A stretch of 8,498 nt of DNA, taken from the NCBI GenBank assembly GCA_036269975.1, contig DATBDL010000407.1, positions 1 to 8,498 of the forward strand. Reading direction: 5' to 3'. Source of the DNA: DATEPR01 sp036269975 (GTDB taxonomy: Bacteria > Actinomycetota > Actinomycetes > Mycobacteriales > Pseudonocardiaceae). The notes under the pieces are model-generated. The model was not told where the DNA came from and did not search any database. It saw nothing but the letters and a program-made list of their open reading frames with translations. Below are positions 1-6,462 of this stretch, in pieces (position 1 is the stretch's first letter; every line of letters begins with the position of its first letter). Position numbers and translations under genes: made by a program.

Positions 1-621
1 CTGGCCGGCGCACCCGCCCCGGCCAGCATGTCCCAGCCGGCGCCGATGTTGTTCGCGCACTCGCCGTCGGTGGTGGGATCGGCGCCCCAGCCAAAGGCAC
101 GCTTCGGTCGGCTGGAGCGGCGCCGGAAGGCGATGCCCACCTCGGCGCGCAGCGAGTTCGGCGGGCCGAACGACGAGAGCCAGCCGATGCCGAACGACGC
201 GATTCCGAACGACGCGATTCCGTCGATCCGGCTGCCCGAGGCGATCCCGTCGCTGCCGCCGCACGCGGAGATCCCGCCGCCGTCGCCGTTCCCAGGGCGG
301 CCGGCCGCACCAGGGGCGCCGGCTTCGGTGCGCGCGTTCGCCGAGCGCGCGTTGGCTCGGCTGGACGCCGAGGCGGACCAACCGTTCGAGCGACGAATCC
401 AGCTCATGGCCGAGCTGTCGGCCGAACTCACGGCACGACTCGACGAGTTCGGCCGGGACGGCCTGCCGGAACCGTCCCTGCTGCGGCTGCGTGACCTGGC
501 CACCGAGCTGGCCGCCCCGCCGGCCGACGCGGCCGAGTTGGAGCGGCGGTGGCAGGCGTCGACGGACGTGCTCCAGTCGTTCGTCGGCGGGCCGAGGCGC
601 CGCGCGTTCTGGCGGCGTTGA
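1..621 (+). CDS. Hypothetical Pro-rich protein, C-terminal part (5' end probably outside window)
   Basis: I do not recognise this protein. The reading frame is open to the left edge of the window. The first ATG (base 28) has no ribosome binding site before it, so the gene most likely begins upstream and only its C-terminal ~206 residues are seen. From the ATG at 28 the protein would be 197 aa. Residues ~1-100 (counted from that ATG) are rich in Pro, Ala, Ser and Arg and look like a disordered linker. It includes a duplicated PNDAI unit. Residues ~100-185 are predicted to be helical and rich in Ala, Glu, Leu and Arg, and the end is strongly basic (RRRAFWRR). No signal peptide, membrane segment or catalytic motif is visible. 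Third-position G/C is high along the whole frame, which supports real coding. It ends 9 bp before the stop of the convergent hydrolase gene. Confidence 0.6.
   Translation: MAGAPAPASMSQPAPMLFAHSPSVVGSAPQPKARFGRLERRRKAMPTSARSEFGGPNDESQPMPNDAIPNDAIPSIRLPEAIPSLPPHAEIPPPSPFPGRPAAPGAPASVRAFAERALARLDAEADQPFERRIQLMAELSAELTARLDEFGRDGLPEPSLLRLRDLATELAAPPADAAELERRWQASTDVLQSFVGGPRRRAFWRR
190..219 (+). repeat. Two-copy 15-bp tandem repeat inside coding sequence
   Basis: The unit CCGAACGACGCGATT occurs twice back to back without mismatch (190-204 and 205-219). It encodes PNDAI twice in the Pro-rich linker of the first gene. It is in frame, so a change in copy number would only lengthen or shorten the linker. 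Probably a simple duplication. Confidence 0.85.
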
Positions 622-630
622 TCCGGACAG

Positions 631-1437
631 TCAGTTGGCCGGCATCAGCCGCTCGCGAAGGAACTCCACGACGCGTTCGCGGGCGGCCAGTGCCGGGTGG
701 CCGGGCGTGTCGCGGACCTCGGCCGTGAGCACCGAGTGGGCGTTCTTCGCGAAGCCGCCCGCGTTTCCCGGCCTCGAGTCCAGTTCGATCACCTCGAAGC
801 TGTCGCCGAGCCGGGCGCGCAGGGTGGCGAAGCGCGCGGCGCCGGCGACCGCGTCCTCGCTGAACCGCAGGCCGAGGACGCACAGGTTCGAGTCGGTCGT
901 CCGCTTGACGACCGTGGCCAGCTCTGCCTCGGACAGGCCGGGATCGCGACGGCGGGTGGCACCCAGCGGCATCGGTACCGACGGCTGGCTCATGACAGGT
1001 GCCAGCACCACCTCGTCGACGGCCGCCGCCAGCGCGAAGCCGCCGGTGAAGCACATGCCGATGACACCGACGCCAGGGCCGGTGGTACGGGCGGCCAGGT
1101 CGCGGGCCAGCGCCCGCAGGTAGTCGGCGAACGGGCGGTGGGCGTTGGTCGCGAACGCGCGGAACTCCGACGCCACGCACAGCCGCGCGATGACGCCGGC
1201 CGCGTAACCGCCGCTCAACGGCTTGCCGGGTACGCCGAACGGGGACGGCATGACCACCGTGAATCCCTGGTCGACCAGGTGCTCCGCCAGGCCGAGCACC
1301 TCGGGTGTGATGCCGGGGACCTCCGGCACCAGGATGACTCCGGGACCGTCGCCCTTCTGGTAGCAGTCGTGGGTTCGGCCGGCGCCGGTGAACGGGGTAG
1401 CTTGCCAGCCGGTCAGGGTCGCCGTCGGTGCGGTCAC
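631..1437 (-). CDS. Dienelactone hydrolase family alpha/beta hydrolase
   Basis: This 268-aa protein has the features of the cytoplasmic dienelactone hydrolase (DLH) family, whose founding members open the lactone ring of dienelactone in chloroaromatic breakdown. Many relatives act on other esters or lactones, so the substrate here is not known. The nucleophile is Cys129 in the elbow GMCFTGG (Cys instead of the usual Ser, as in DLH). His234 in KNAHSV is the catalytic base. Glu39 (PEVPGI) and Asp195 (LRFSED) sit where the family's Glu and Asp lie. The length is close to the DLH norm (~235-270 aa) and there is no signal peptide. The GTG start at 1437 is chosen because a strong AGGAGGA (complement of 1442-1448) stands four to five bases before it. 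A TetR-type operator candidate (1449-1468) abuts that ribosome binding site, so TetR repression is likely. The gene stands alone and converges with the gene to its left. Confidence 0.9.
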   Translation of the reverse strand: MTAPTATLTGWQATPFTGAGRTHDCYQKGDGPGVILVPEVPGITPEVLGLAEHLVDQGFTVVMPSPFGVPGKPLSGGYAAGVIARLCVASEFRAFATNAHRPFADYLRALARDLAARTTGPGVGVIGMCFTGGFALAAAVDEVVLAPVMSQPSVPMPLGATRRRDPGLSEAELATVVKRTTDSNLCVLGLRFSEDAVAGAARFATLRARLGDSFEVIELDSRPGNAGGFAKNAHSVLTAEVRDTPGHPALAARERVVEFLRERLMPAN

Positions 1438-1448
1438 GGAGTCCTCCT

Positions 1449-1468
1449 AAATGAACACTCATTCAATT
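1449..1468. promoter_or_regulatory. Candidate TetR operator, site 1 (upstream of dienelactone hydrolase gene)
   Basis: AAATGAACACTCATTCAATT is an imperfect palindrome. The outer halves AAATGAA and TTCAATT match as inverted repeats at 6 of 7 positions, around a 6-bp centre. The site ends 11 bp from the GTG start of the hydrolase gene, right beside its ribosome binding site, where a bound repressor would block transcription. It matches the site at 6432-6451, before the TetR gene, at 18 of 20 positions. Such a match in two intergenic or near-start positions of a GC-rich genome is unlikely by chance. Which protein binds is inferred. Confidence 0.7.
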
Positions 1469-1484
1469 GTTGGCGCAAGCCAAC
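1469..1484. repeat. Short inverted repeat next to operator site 1
   Basis: GTTGGC and GCCAAC form perfect 6-bp arms around GCAA. It begins one base after operator site 1, on the upstream side of the hydrolase gene. It may be part of the promoter region, a second protein-binding site or chance. It has no following T-run, so it is not a usual terminator. Confidence 0.4.
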
Positions 1485-1544
1485 CACGGAACCGGACGCG
1501 CGTCAACGTATCCGGACAAGCCTGGCCGCCCGTTCCTCGGGTGT

Positions 1545-1576
1545 CCGAACGGGTGCCCACATGGGCGCCCGTTCGG
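1545..1576. repeat. 32-bp near-perfect palindrome in the gap before the 70-aa gene
   Basis: The arms CCGAACGGGTGCCCA (1545-1559) and TGGGCGCCCGTTCGG (1562-1576) pair at 14 of 15 positions around a 2-bp centre. The one mismatch (T1554/G1567) would be a G-U pair in + strand RNA. A third copy of the arm core, CCCGTTC, lies at 1529-1535 and could pair with GAACGGG (1547-1553) instead. No T-run follows on either strand, so it is not a typical intrinsic terminator. It lies 64 bp before the 70-aa gene and may be an operator for a dimeric regulator or a cruciform/hairpin in the leader RNA. Confidence 0.75.
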
Positions 1577-1639
1577 CCATGTTGCCAGGTACTTACCCGA
1601 TGTCATCTTGACCTCGTACCACAGGGAAGGAACGGCGAG

Positions 1640-1852
1640 ATGGCAGAGATACCCGCGGACGCGCCACGCTCCGAGGATGGTCACTACTGGTGGGACGGCA
1701 GCCAGTGGCAGCTCGTGGCCGCCGCACAGGGCGGCGCGCAGGGGCAGGCACAGGGCGGTCAGCAGGCCGCGGCGGCGCCGGCACAGCACATGACGGACGA
1801 GCTGTTCGCGAACATGTTGCAGGCAGCCGAGTCCGACGTGCAGGAGGCGTGA
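1640..1852 (+). CDS. Small 70-aa protein with YWWDG-x-x-W module
   Basis: This small acidic protein has three visible parts. Residues ~12-26 carry EDGHYWWDGSQWQLV, which resembles the YWDG-x-x-W core of DUF2510-like modules seen in many actinobacterial proteins, often as a terminal appendage. The WYPDP half of classical DUF2510 is missing. Residues ~28-49 are a Gln/Ala/Gly-rich linker. Residues ~51-70 form a probable acidic amphipathic helix. There is no signal peptide or membrane segment. The ATG at 1640 is chosen because AAGGA (1627-1631) precedes it and the tryptophan module begins just after; a longer frame from 1451 would run through the regulatory gap. Its stop is one base before the next gene's ATG, so the two are almost certainly cotranscribed and may act together. 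The function is unknown. Confidence 0.75.
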   Translation: MAEIPADAPRSEDGHYWWDGSQWQLVAAAQGGAQGQAQGGQQAAAAPAQHMTDELFANMLQAAESDVQEA

Positions 1853-1853
1853 C

Positions 1854-2360
1854 ATGGGCGACGTAGCAGACATCGTCAACAGCGGGGTGGCGATCATCCA
1901 CCTGCTGGCCAACCACGCCGGCGTGCAAACCGTGCAGGGCGGGTACGCCAACGGTTTCCCGACGGGCTACGACGGCAACGGCGCGTCCGGCGGCACTTTC
2001 AAGCAGGTCACCAAGAAGTGGAAGCAGAGCAGCGAGTGGTACGACTTCCTCAACGCCGACTTCGACTTCACCGTTGGTGTTAGCTGGCTCTGGGGCATCC
2101 ACAAGGACGGCCACGGCCACTACATCGACCAGATCACGGCCACGCTGGAGGTGGGTTACCTGCCGATCGACTTCACCGTCGACATCCAGGCCAACTTCCC
2201 CACGCACGGCAACAAGTTCGGCACCGACGACGACGTGATCGCCGGCATGCCGCTGACCATGGCCATCACGCTGGACGGCATGTTCGGCCAGGCGGTCTCG
2301 TTCCGCCAGCAGAAGAACATCGTGGTCATGGGTGACGGCACGTGGGAGTGGCCGACCTGA
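1854..2360 (+). CDS. Hypothetical 168-aa beta-rich protein
   Basis: I do not recognise this protein. The start is well fixed: GGAGG (1843-1847) inside the end of the 70-aa gene stands six bases before the ATG. Residues ~1-25 may form a helix (IVNSGVAIIHLLANHAG). Residues ~28-48 are rich in Gly and Asn. From ~68 on, alternating hydrophobic and polar residues suggest a beta-sandwich: strands near FDFTVGVSWLW, ITATLEVGYL, FTVDIQANF, PLTMAITL and NIVVMGD. A His-rich turn (H83, H87, H89 in IHKDGHGHY) and many aromatic residues stand out, including the terminal WEWP. No secretion signal or transmembrane helix is seen. A lectin-like, pore-forming or metal-binding role is conceivable but not shown. 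It is paired with the 70-aa gene, and its stop is only 4 bp from the stop of the convergent ligase gene. Confidence 0.8.
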   Translation: MGDVADIVNSGVAIIHLLANHAGVQTVQGGYANGFPTGYDGNGASGGTFKQVTKKWKQSSEWYDFLNADFDFTVGVSWLWGIHKDGHGHYIDQITATLEVGYLPIDFTVDIQANFPTHGNKFGTDDDVIAGMPLTMAITLDGMFGQAVSFRQQKNIVVMGDGTWEWPT

Positions 2361-2364
2361 TCCG

Positions 2365-3726
2365 CTAGTGCACCCAGCGGAGCTGCTCGACGATCTCCGC
2401 GGGACTCGACTGTTCGAAGTGCTCGATCTCACCGCGCCGGACCGCCAGGATCGCCGCGGTGAGATCGGGTCCGAACGCGCCGGTGAGCACCGGATCGGCC
2501 GCGAACGCGTCGGTCGAATCGCCGAGCGACGCCGGCAGTCGCCGGATGCCGCGCCGATCCCGTTCGTCGTCGCTCAGCAGCGCCGGATCGACGTCCACCG
2601 GCGCCGGTAGCCGCGTCCTGGCGTCCACGCCGCTCAGGCCGCCGAAGATCAGCGCCGCCACCAGCAGGTACGGATTCGCGGTCTGGTCGAACGACTTCAC
2701 CTCCAGATTGGCCGCGTGGTCGCGGTTGCCGGCCGGGCCGGTCACCATGCGCAGCGCCGCCTCCCGGTTCTCCAGGCCCCACACGGCGTACGCGCCGGCC
2801 CAGTGTTGCGGGATCAGGCGCAGGTAGCTGGCCACCGACGGCGCGCCGACCGCCAACAGCGCCGGCAGACGTTCCAGGATGCCGGCCGTGAACGACTCCG
2901 CCTCCGCCGTCAGCCCGAACGGGCCGTCGCCGCCCGCGAACAGGTTCCGCCCGTCGCGCCACAGGCTCAGGTGCACGTGGCCGCCGTTGCCGACGTGGTT
3001 GACGATCACCTTGGGGGAGAACGAGACCCGCATGCCCTGCCGGGCGCTGATGGCGCGAATCGTCTCCCTGACCAGCACGTAGTCGTCCGCTGCCGACACC
3101 GGATCGGCGGCGGCCACCGACACCTCGAACTGGCCCGGCCCGTACTCCGGGTGGATCTGGTCCACCTCGATGTCCTGCTCGGCCAGCGCGACGACGATGT
3201 CCCTCACGTACTCGGACTGGTGCACGAGCCGGGCGTTGCCGTAGCCGGGGCCGCGCACGGCCGGCTGGAACACTCCGTCGTCCCAGCCGATCACCCACTC
3301 CACTTCGAACGCCATCCTGGCCTGGTATCCGTGCTCCGCCAACCGTTGCACGGCGGTGCGGGCGAGCGTGCGCTGATCGACCGGGTGCGGGTCGCCGTCC
3401 AGGTCGTAGCGGTCGGCGGGCGCCCACGCCCAGCCGGGCTGCGCCGCCAGCACGGTCAACCGGGACAGGTCCGGGTGCAGCCGCAGTTCGCCCACCGCGC
3501 CGGGGGTGGCCAGCTCGTCGTTGAACAGGAACGTGTCGAAACAGGGCGAAGCGCCGATGCCCCATGCCGCCGCCGACTCCAGCTTCGCCAACGGGACGGC
3601 CTTCACCCGAGTGATGCCACTGTTGTCCACCCAGGTCACCGCGATCACGCGGACACCCTTCGCGGCGAGGTCGGGCGTCCGCCCCCGCGCCAGCTCACCG
3701 GCATCCCGGCGGTCCTGTTCGTCCAT
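2365..3726 (-). CDS. Glutamine synthetase-like (gamma-glutamyl amide) ligase, FluG C-terminal type
   Basis: This 453-aa protein is of the glutamine synthetase (GS) I fold. The N-terminal beta-grasp domain spans ~20-105 and the catalytic domain ~115-450. Family motifs are intact: FEVEW (Glu141 and Glu143, metal/glutamate site), HPEYGPGQFE (Glu194, Glu201), GNGGHVHLS (His250, His252), LENREAALR (Arg321 region) and EVKSFDQTANPYL (342-354). The NLYDLP adenylylation loop of canonical GlnA is absent. This fits the GS-like group that ligates glutamate to amines, such as PuuA, IpuC, GlnA3 and GlnA4, rather than ammonia assimilation. ATG 3726 is chosen because GAGGTGA lies just before it; a frame extension to 3798 would run into the divergent promoter. 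It faces away from the permease/amidohydrolase/TetR operon across a 97-bp gap, suggesting shared control. The substrate amine is unknown. Confidence 0.88.
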   Translation of the reverse strand: MDEQDRRDAGELARGRTPDLAAKGVRVIAVTWVDNSGITRVKAVPLAKLESAAAWGIGASPCFDTFLFNDELATPGAVGELRLHPDLSRLTVLAAQPGWAWAPADRYDLDGDPHPVDQRTLARTAVQRLAEHGYQARMAFEVEWVIGWDDGVFQPAVRGPGYGNARLVHQSEYVRDIVVALAEQDIEVDQIHPEYGPGQFEVSVAAADPVSAADDYVLVRETIRAISARQGMRVSFSPKVIVNHVGNGGHVHLSLWRDGRNLFAGGDGPFGLTAEAESFTAGILERLPALLAVGAPSVASYLRLIPQHWAGAYAVWGLENREAALRMVTGPAGNRDHAANLEVKSFDQTANPYLLVAALIFGGLSGVDARTRLPAPVDVDPALLSDDERDRRGIRRLPASLGDSTDAFAADPVLTGAFGPDLTAAILAVRRGEIEHFEQSSPAEIVEQLRWVH

Positions 3727-3823
3727 CCAGGTCACCTCATTTCGAGCATGCCTTGCGTACCCGGCACGACGGAGCGACGCTACCGCAGGCAGGGGCATTC
3801 ATCCTGATCAACGGGGAGTGGCC
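3727..3823. promoter_or_regulatory. Divergent intergenic promoter region (ligase / permease)
   Basis: This 97-bp gap separates the start codons of the GS-like ligase (leftward) and the permease (rightward), so it must hold both promoters unless transcription comes from further out. Each gene has its ribosome binding site at the edge: GAGGTGA for the ligase on the - strand and GGGGAG (3813-3818) for the permease. I could not assign -35/-10 boxes with confidence, and I see no clear copy of the TetR operator found at 1449 and 6432. Confidence 0.55.
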
Positions 3824-5311
3824 ATGTCCGAGCAACTGAAACCCGCGATCGTCCAGACGGCCACCGGCACCACCGGGCTGCGGCGCAACCTGTCGGTCTG
3901 GCAGGCGGTCGGCCTGTCCGTCGCGTTGATGGCGCCGAGCATGGCCGCCAACATCAATCCGCAGCAGACCGGTATCGCCGCCGGGCGCGCGGTGCCGCTG
4001 GCGTTCTTCCTGTCCGCGATCGGCGTGCTGCTCATCGCCTATGGTTTCGTGCGGCTGTGCCAGTACTACCAGCACGCAGGCTCGGTCTACGCGTTCGTCG
4101 GCGCGACGCTGGGCCTGCGCACCGGGGTGGTGTCCGGCATCGGACTGCTCGGCACGTACACGTTCTACGCGGTGGTCACGTCGTCGGCGGCCGGCAACCT
4201 GGGTACCGCGTTCCTCACCGAGACCGGCATCTGGCCGAACCCGCCATCGTGGGGGCCGTTCGTGCTGGTCGCGGTCGCGCTGGCGGGCGCGTGGTTGCTC
4301 GCGGTGACGCCGGCCAGGCGCGGCACCAGCATCCTGCTGACCATCGAGGGCGTCACCGTCGCGCTGATCCTGCTGGTCACCGTCATCATCGCGGTCCGGC
4401 TGATCTCGGGCACGGCGCCATCGGGGCAGCACTTCACGGTCAGCGTGTTCACGTTCGGCTCGGACACCGGGCTGTACGGCGTGTTCCTCGGCGCGGTGTT
4501 CGGGTTCCTGTCGTTCGCCGGATTCGAGGCGGCGGCAACGCTCGGCGAGGAGACGCACGACGCGAAGCGCAACATCCCGCGCGCCATCCTCGGCACCGCG
4601 ATCTTCGGCGGCGTGTACTTCGTGGTGGTCACCGCGATCGAGATGATGGCGTTCGGCACCGACTCGGCGTCGGTGTCGCGGTTCACCAAGTCGTCGTCGC
4701 TGCTGGGCGATCTGGGCACCGGCTACCTGGGCGCGTGGGTCGGTGACCTGATCAGCCTCGGCGCCGCGATCAGCGCGTTCGGCTGCTGCCTCGCGTGCGT
4801 CGTCGGCGGTTCGCGCCTGCTGTACGCGCTGGGCCGCGACGCGGGCGGCCGTCGAGACGCGGCAGGCGATCGCGGTGTCGCCAAGCTGTCCCGGCGCGGC
4901 ACGCCGGCCGGCGCGGTCGGCGCGGTGGTCGCCATCGCCGCCGCGATCATCCTGCTGTGCGTGTTCGCCTTCGGTGCGAACTCGACGGACACGTTCGCCT
5001 GGTCCGGTACCATGGGCACCTTGATCATCCTCGTGGTGTACCTGCTGGTGACGGTCGGCGCGATCCGGCTGGTGTTCGTGCAGCGGCGGATGGCGGTGCC
5101 GATGTGGCAGGTGATCTTCCCGCTCGCCGGCATCGCCCTGCTCGGGTACACGGTCTACGTGAACGTCGTGCCGTATCCGACCGTCGGCCCCGCCAAGTGG
5201 TTCCCGATCGTGGCCGGCGGCATCCTCGTGTTGGCGGTCGTCGTCGTGCTGGCGTCGCCGTCGGTGGCACGGCGGATGGCGGATCGGCTGGCCGAGGTCG
5301 GCTCGCCATGA
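3824..5311 (+). CDS. APC superfamily amino acid/amine permease
   Basis: This 495-aa integral membrane protein of the amino acid-polyamine-organocation (APC) superfamily would import an amino acid or amine by cation-coupled transport. About twelve hydrophobic segments are visible, starting near residues 25-45, 56-77 and 100-122. The family signature lies at ~232-254: GFEAAATLGEETHDAKRNIP, in the cytoplasmic-loop and helix region typical of APC members. The broken first helix (VALMAPSMAANINPQQTGIA) is where APC proteins bind substrate. ATG 3824 is chosen because GGGGAG lies five bases before it; the longer open frame to 3506 overlaps the ligase antisense. The stop overlaps the amidohydrolase start (ATGA, 5308-5311), so the two are translationally coupled. 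Context suggests that the imported compound is the amine handled by the ligase, but the substrate cannot be read from sequence. Confidence 0.92.
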   Translation: MSEQLKPAIVQTATGTTGLRRNLSVWQAVGLSVALMAPSMAANINPQQTGIAAGRAVPLAFFLSAIGVLLIAYGFVRLCQYYQHAGSVYAFVGATLGLRTGVVSGIGLLGTYTFYAVVTSSAAGNLGTAFLTETGIWPNPPSWGPFVLVAVALAGAWLLAVTPARRGTSILLTIEGVTVALILLVTVIIAVRLISGTAPSGQHFTVSVFTFGSDTGLYGVFLGAVFGFLSFAGFEAAATLGEETHDAKRNIPRAILGTAIFGGVYFVVVTAIEMMAFGTDSASVSRFTKSSSLLGDLGTGYLGAWVGDLISLGAAISAFGCCLACVVGGSRLLYALGRDAGGRRDAAGDRGVAKLSRRGTPAGAVGAVVAIAAAIILLCVFAFGANSTDTFAWSGTMGTLIILVVYLLVTVGAIRLVFVQRRMAVPMWQVIFPLAGIALLGYTVYVNVVPYPTVGPAKWFPIVAGGILVLAVVVVLASPSVARRMADRLAEVGSP

Positions 5312-6453
5312 CGCTGCTGCCGTGCGTCGCCAACCAGTCCCTGATCGATCACCACTGCCACGGCGTGGTCCGCACGGATGTGGACCGCGCCGAGTTCGAG
5401 GCACTGCTGACCGAGGCCGACGGGGTCAGTCCACTGGGCACGAGCCTGTTCGACTCGATGGTCGGCCTGGCGGTGCGCCGCTGGTGCGCGCCGGTGCTCG
5501 ACCTGCCGCCGCACGCGAGTGTCGACAACTACCTGGCACGGCGCGCCGAACTCGGTGCCACCGAGGTGAACCGACGGTTCCTCGCCGCGAGCGGCACGAG
5601 CGATCTGTTGGTGGACGGCGGTTTCCAGCCCGAGCGCAGCACCGACACCGACGAGTTGGCCGCACTGTCCGGCAAGACGATCCATGAGATCGTCCGGTTG
5701 GAGACGCTGGCCGAGGGCGTGGCCGCGACCGGCGTGAGCGCGGCCGACTTCGCGACGCGATGTGCCGAGGCGCTGGCGCTGCGCGCTCGGACGGCGGTGG
5801 GCTGCAAGTCGATCGCGGCCTATCGGGTCGGCCTGCGGCTGGCCGGCGCCCGCCCGACGGACGCCGAGGTACGGGCGGCCGCCGGCCGATGGCTGGCGAG
5901 TGCGGGCCCTCGGCGGCTGGCCGACGAGACACTGCACCGGTTCCTGATCTGGCTCGCGCTCGACGAGCGCCTCCCGGTGCAGTTCCACGTCGGCATCGGC
6001 GACGCCGACCTGGATCTGGCCGAATGCGATCCCTTGCTGCTGACCGGTTTGCTGCGCGCGACGCGGGACACGGGCGTGCCGATCCTGCTGCTGCACAACT
6101 ATCCGTTCCACCGCAACGCGGCCTACCTGGCCCAGGTGTTCCCGCACGTGTACGTCGACATCGGGCTGGCCACCCACAACGTGGGTCGGCGCAGCGGCGC
6201 GCTCGTCGCGGAGCTACTGGAGATCGCGCCCTTCGGCAAGGTGCTCTACAGCAGCGACGCGTTCGGGCTGGCCGAGCACTACTATCTCGGTGCGCAAAGA
6301 TTCCGAAGTGGACTGTCCGAGTTCCTTGCCGCCGGTCTTGCCGACGAGTCCTGGACCGAGTTGGATGCGGGACACATCACCAGGCTGATCGGCCAGCGGA
6401 ACGCCCGGCGTGCCTACGCGCCACGATTGTCAAATGAACGCTCAGTCAATTAG
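5308..6453 (+). CDS. FluG-type amidohydrolase (Amidohydro_2 family)
   Basis: This 381-aa TIM-barrel metal-dependent hydrolase resembles the N-terminal half of fungal FluG. Visible motifs are the metal-binding H-x-H in IDHHCHG (His16, His18), GCKSIAAYR with Lys167, QFHVGIGDADLD (His227), LLHNYPFHRNAAYLA (His263, His268), VYVDIGLA and YSSDAFG (Asp317), in the usual order for Amidohydro_2 enzymes. These act on C-N or C-C bonds; with a gamma-glutamyl ligase nearby, hydrolysis of a gamma-glutamyl amide or a derived product is a reasonable guess. The ATG at 5308 shares bases with the permease stop (ATGA). The last seven codons (SNERSVN) lie within the candidate TetR operator at 6432-6451, so this coding end is also a regulatory site. 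It ends 9 bp before the TetR gene. A frame extension further upstream is a shadow of the permease gene. Confidence 0.88.
   Translation: MTLLPCVANQSLIDHHCHGVVRTDVDRAEFEALLTEADGVSPLGTSLFDSMVGLAVRRWCAPVLDLPPHASVDNYLARRAELGATEVNRRFLAASGTSDLLVDGGFQPERSTDTDELAALSGKTIHEIVRLETLAEGVAATGVSAADFATRCAEALALRARTAVGCKSIAAYRVGLRLAGARPTDAEVRAAAGRWLASAGPRRLADETLHRFLIWLALDERLPVQFHVGIGDADLDLAECDPLLLTGLLRATRDTGVPILLLHNYPFHRNAAYLAQVFPHVYVDIGLATHNVGRRSGALVAELLEIAPFGKVLYSSDAFGLAEHYYLGAQRFRSGLSEFLAAGLADESWTELDAGHITRLIGQRNARRAYAPRLSNERSVN
6432..6451. promoter_or_regulatory. Candidate TetR operator, site 2 (upstream of tetR, inside amidohydrolase 3' end)
   Basis: AAATGAACGCTCAGTCAATT differs from site 1 (1449-1468) at only 2 of 20 positions. 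As an inverted repeat its outer halves (AAATGAA / GTCAATT) agree at 5 of 7 positions. It ends 11 bp before the GTG of the TetR gene, the same distance as site 1 from its gene. A -35-like TTGTCA overlaps its left edge (6427-6432), but no good -10 follows. Autoregulation of the TetR gene is the likely role. Confidence 0.68.
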
Positions 6454-6462
6454 GGTGACCCG

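Noticed and set aside
428..1462. 344-aa - strand frame overlapping the dienelactone hydrolase
   Set aside because: Low-complexity Arg/Gly/Pro-rich product in another frame of a gene with intact catalytic residues; a shadow.
1545..1576. Palindrome as an intrinsic terminator
   Set aside because: No T-run on either side on either strand, and no gene ends just before it; both flanking genes start from this gap.
1582..1610. Promoter for the 70-aa gene with TTGCCA at 1582-1587
   Set aside because: The -35-like box is fair, but no acceptable -10 box lies at the right spacing, so it was not annotated.
1451..1639. Upstream extension of the 70-aa gene to the ATG at 1451
   Set aside because: That ATG lies within the operator of the divergent gene, has no ribosome binding site, and the added residues look like translated intergenic sequence.
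2429..3565. 378-aa - strand frame overlapping the GS-like ligase
   Set aside because: Same-strand frame shadow, Arg/Gly-rich, with none of the GS motifs.
3727..3798. N-terminal extension of the GS-like ligase to 3798
   Set aside because: It would consume the divergent promoter gap; ATG 3726 has GAGGTGA at proper spacing.
3735..3812. Possible third TetR operator in the ligase/permease gap (CTCATTT near 3738, ATTCATCCTGATCAA near 3798)
   Set aside because: Only about half of the positions match the two-site pattern, and the first is largely the complement of the ligase ribosome binding site.
3506..3823. N-terminal extension of the permease by 106 residues
   Set aside because: It overlaps the ligase gene antisense and crosses the promoter gap; ATG 3824 has a good ribosome binding site and the family N-terminus follows it.
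3737..5404. Long - strand open frame (555 aa) opposite the permease gene
   Set aside because: It is rich in Arg, His, Asp and Gln as expected for an antisense shadow of GC-rich coding sequence, and lies opposite a clear APC permease.
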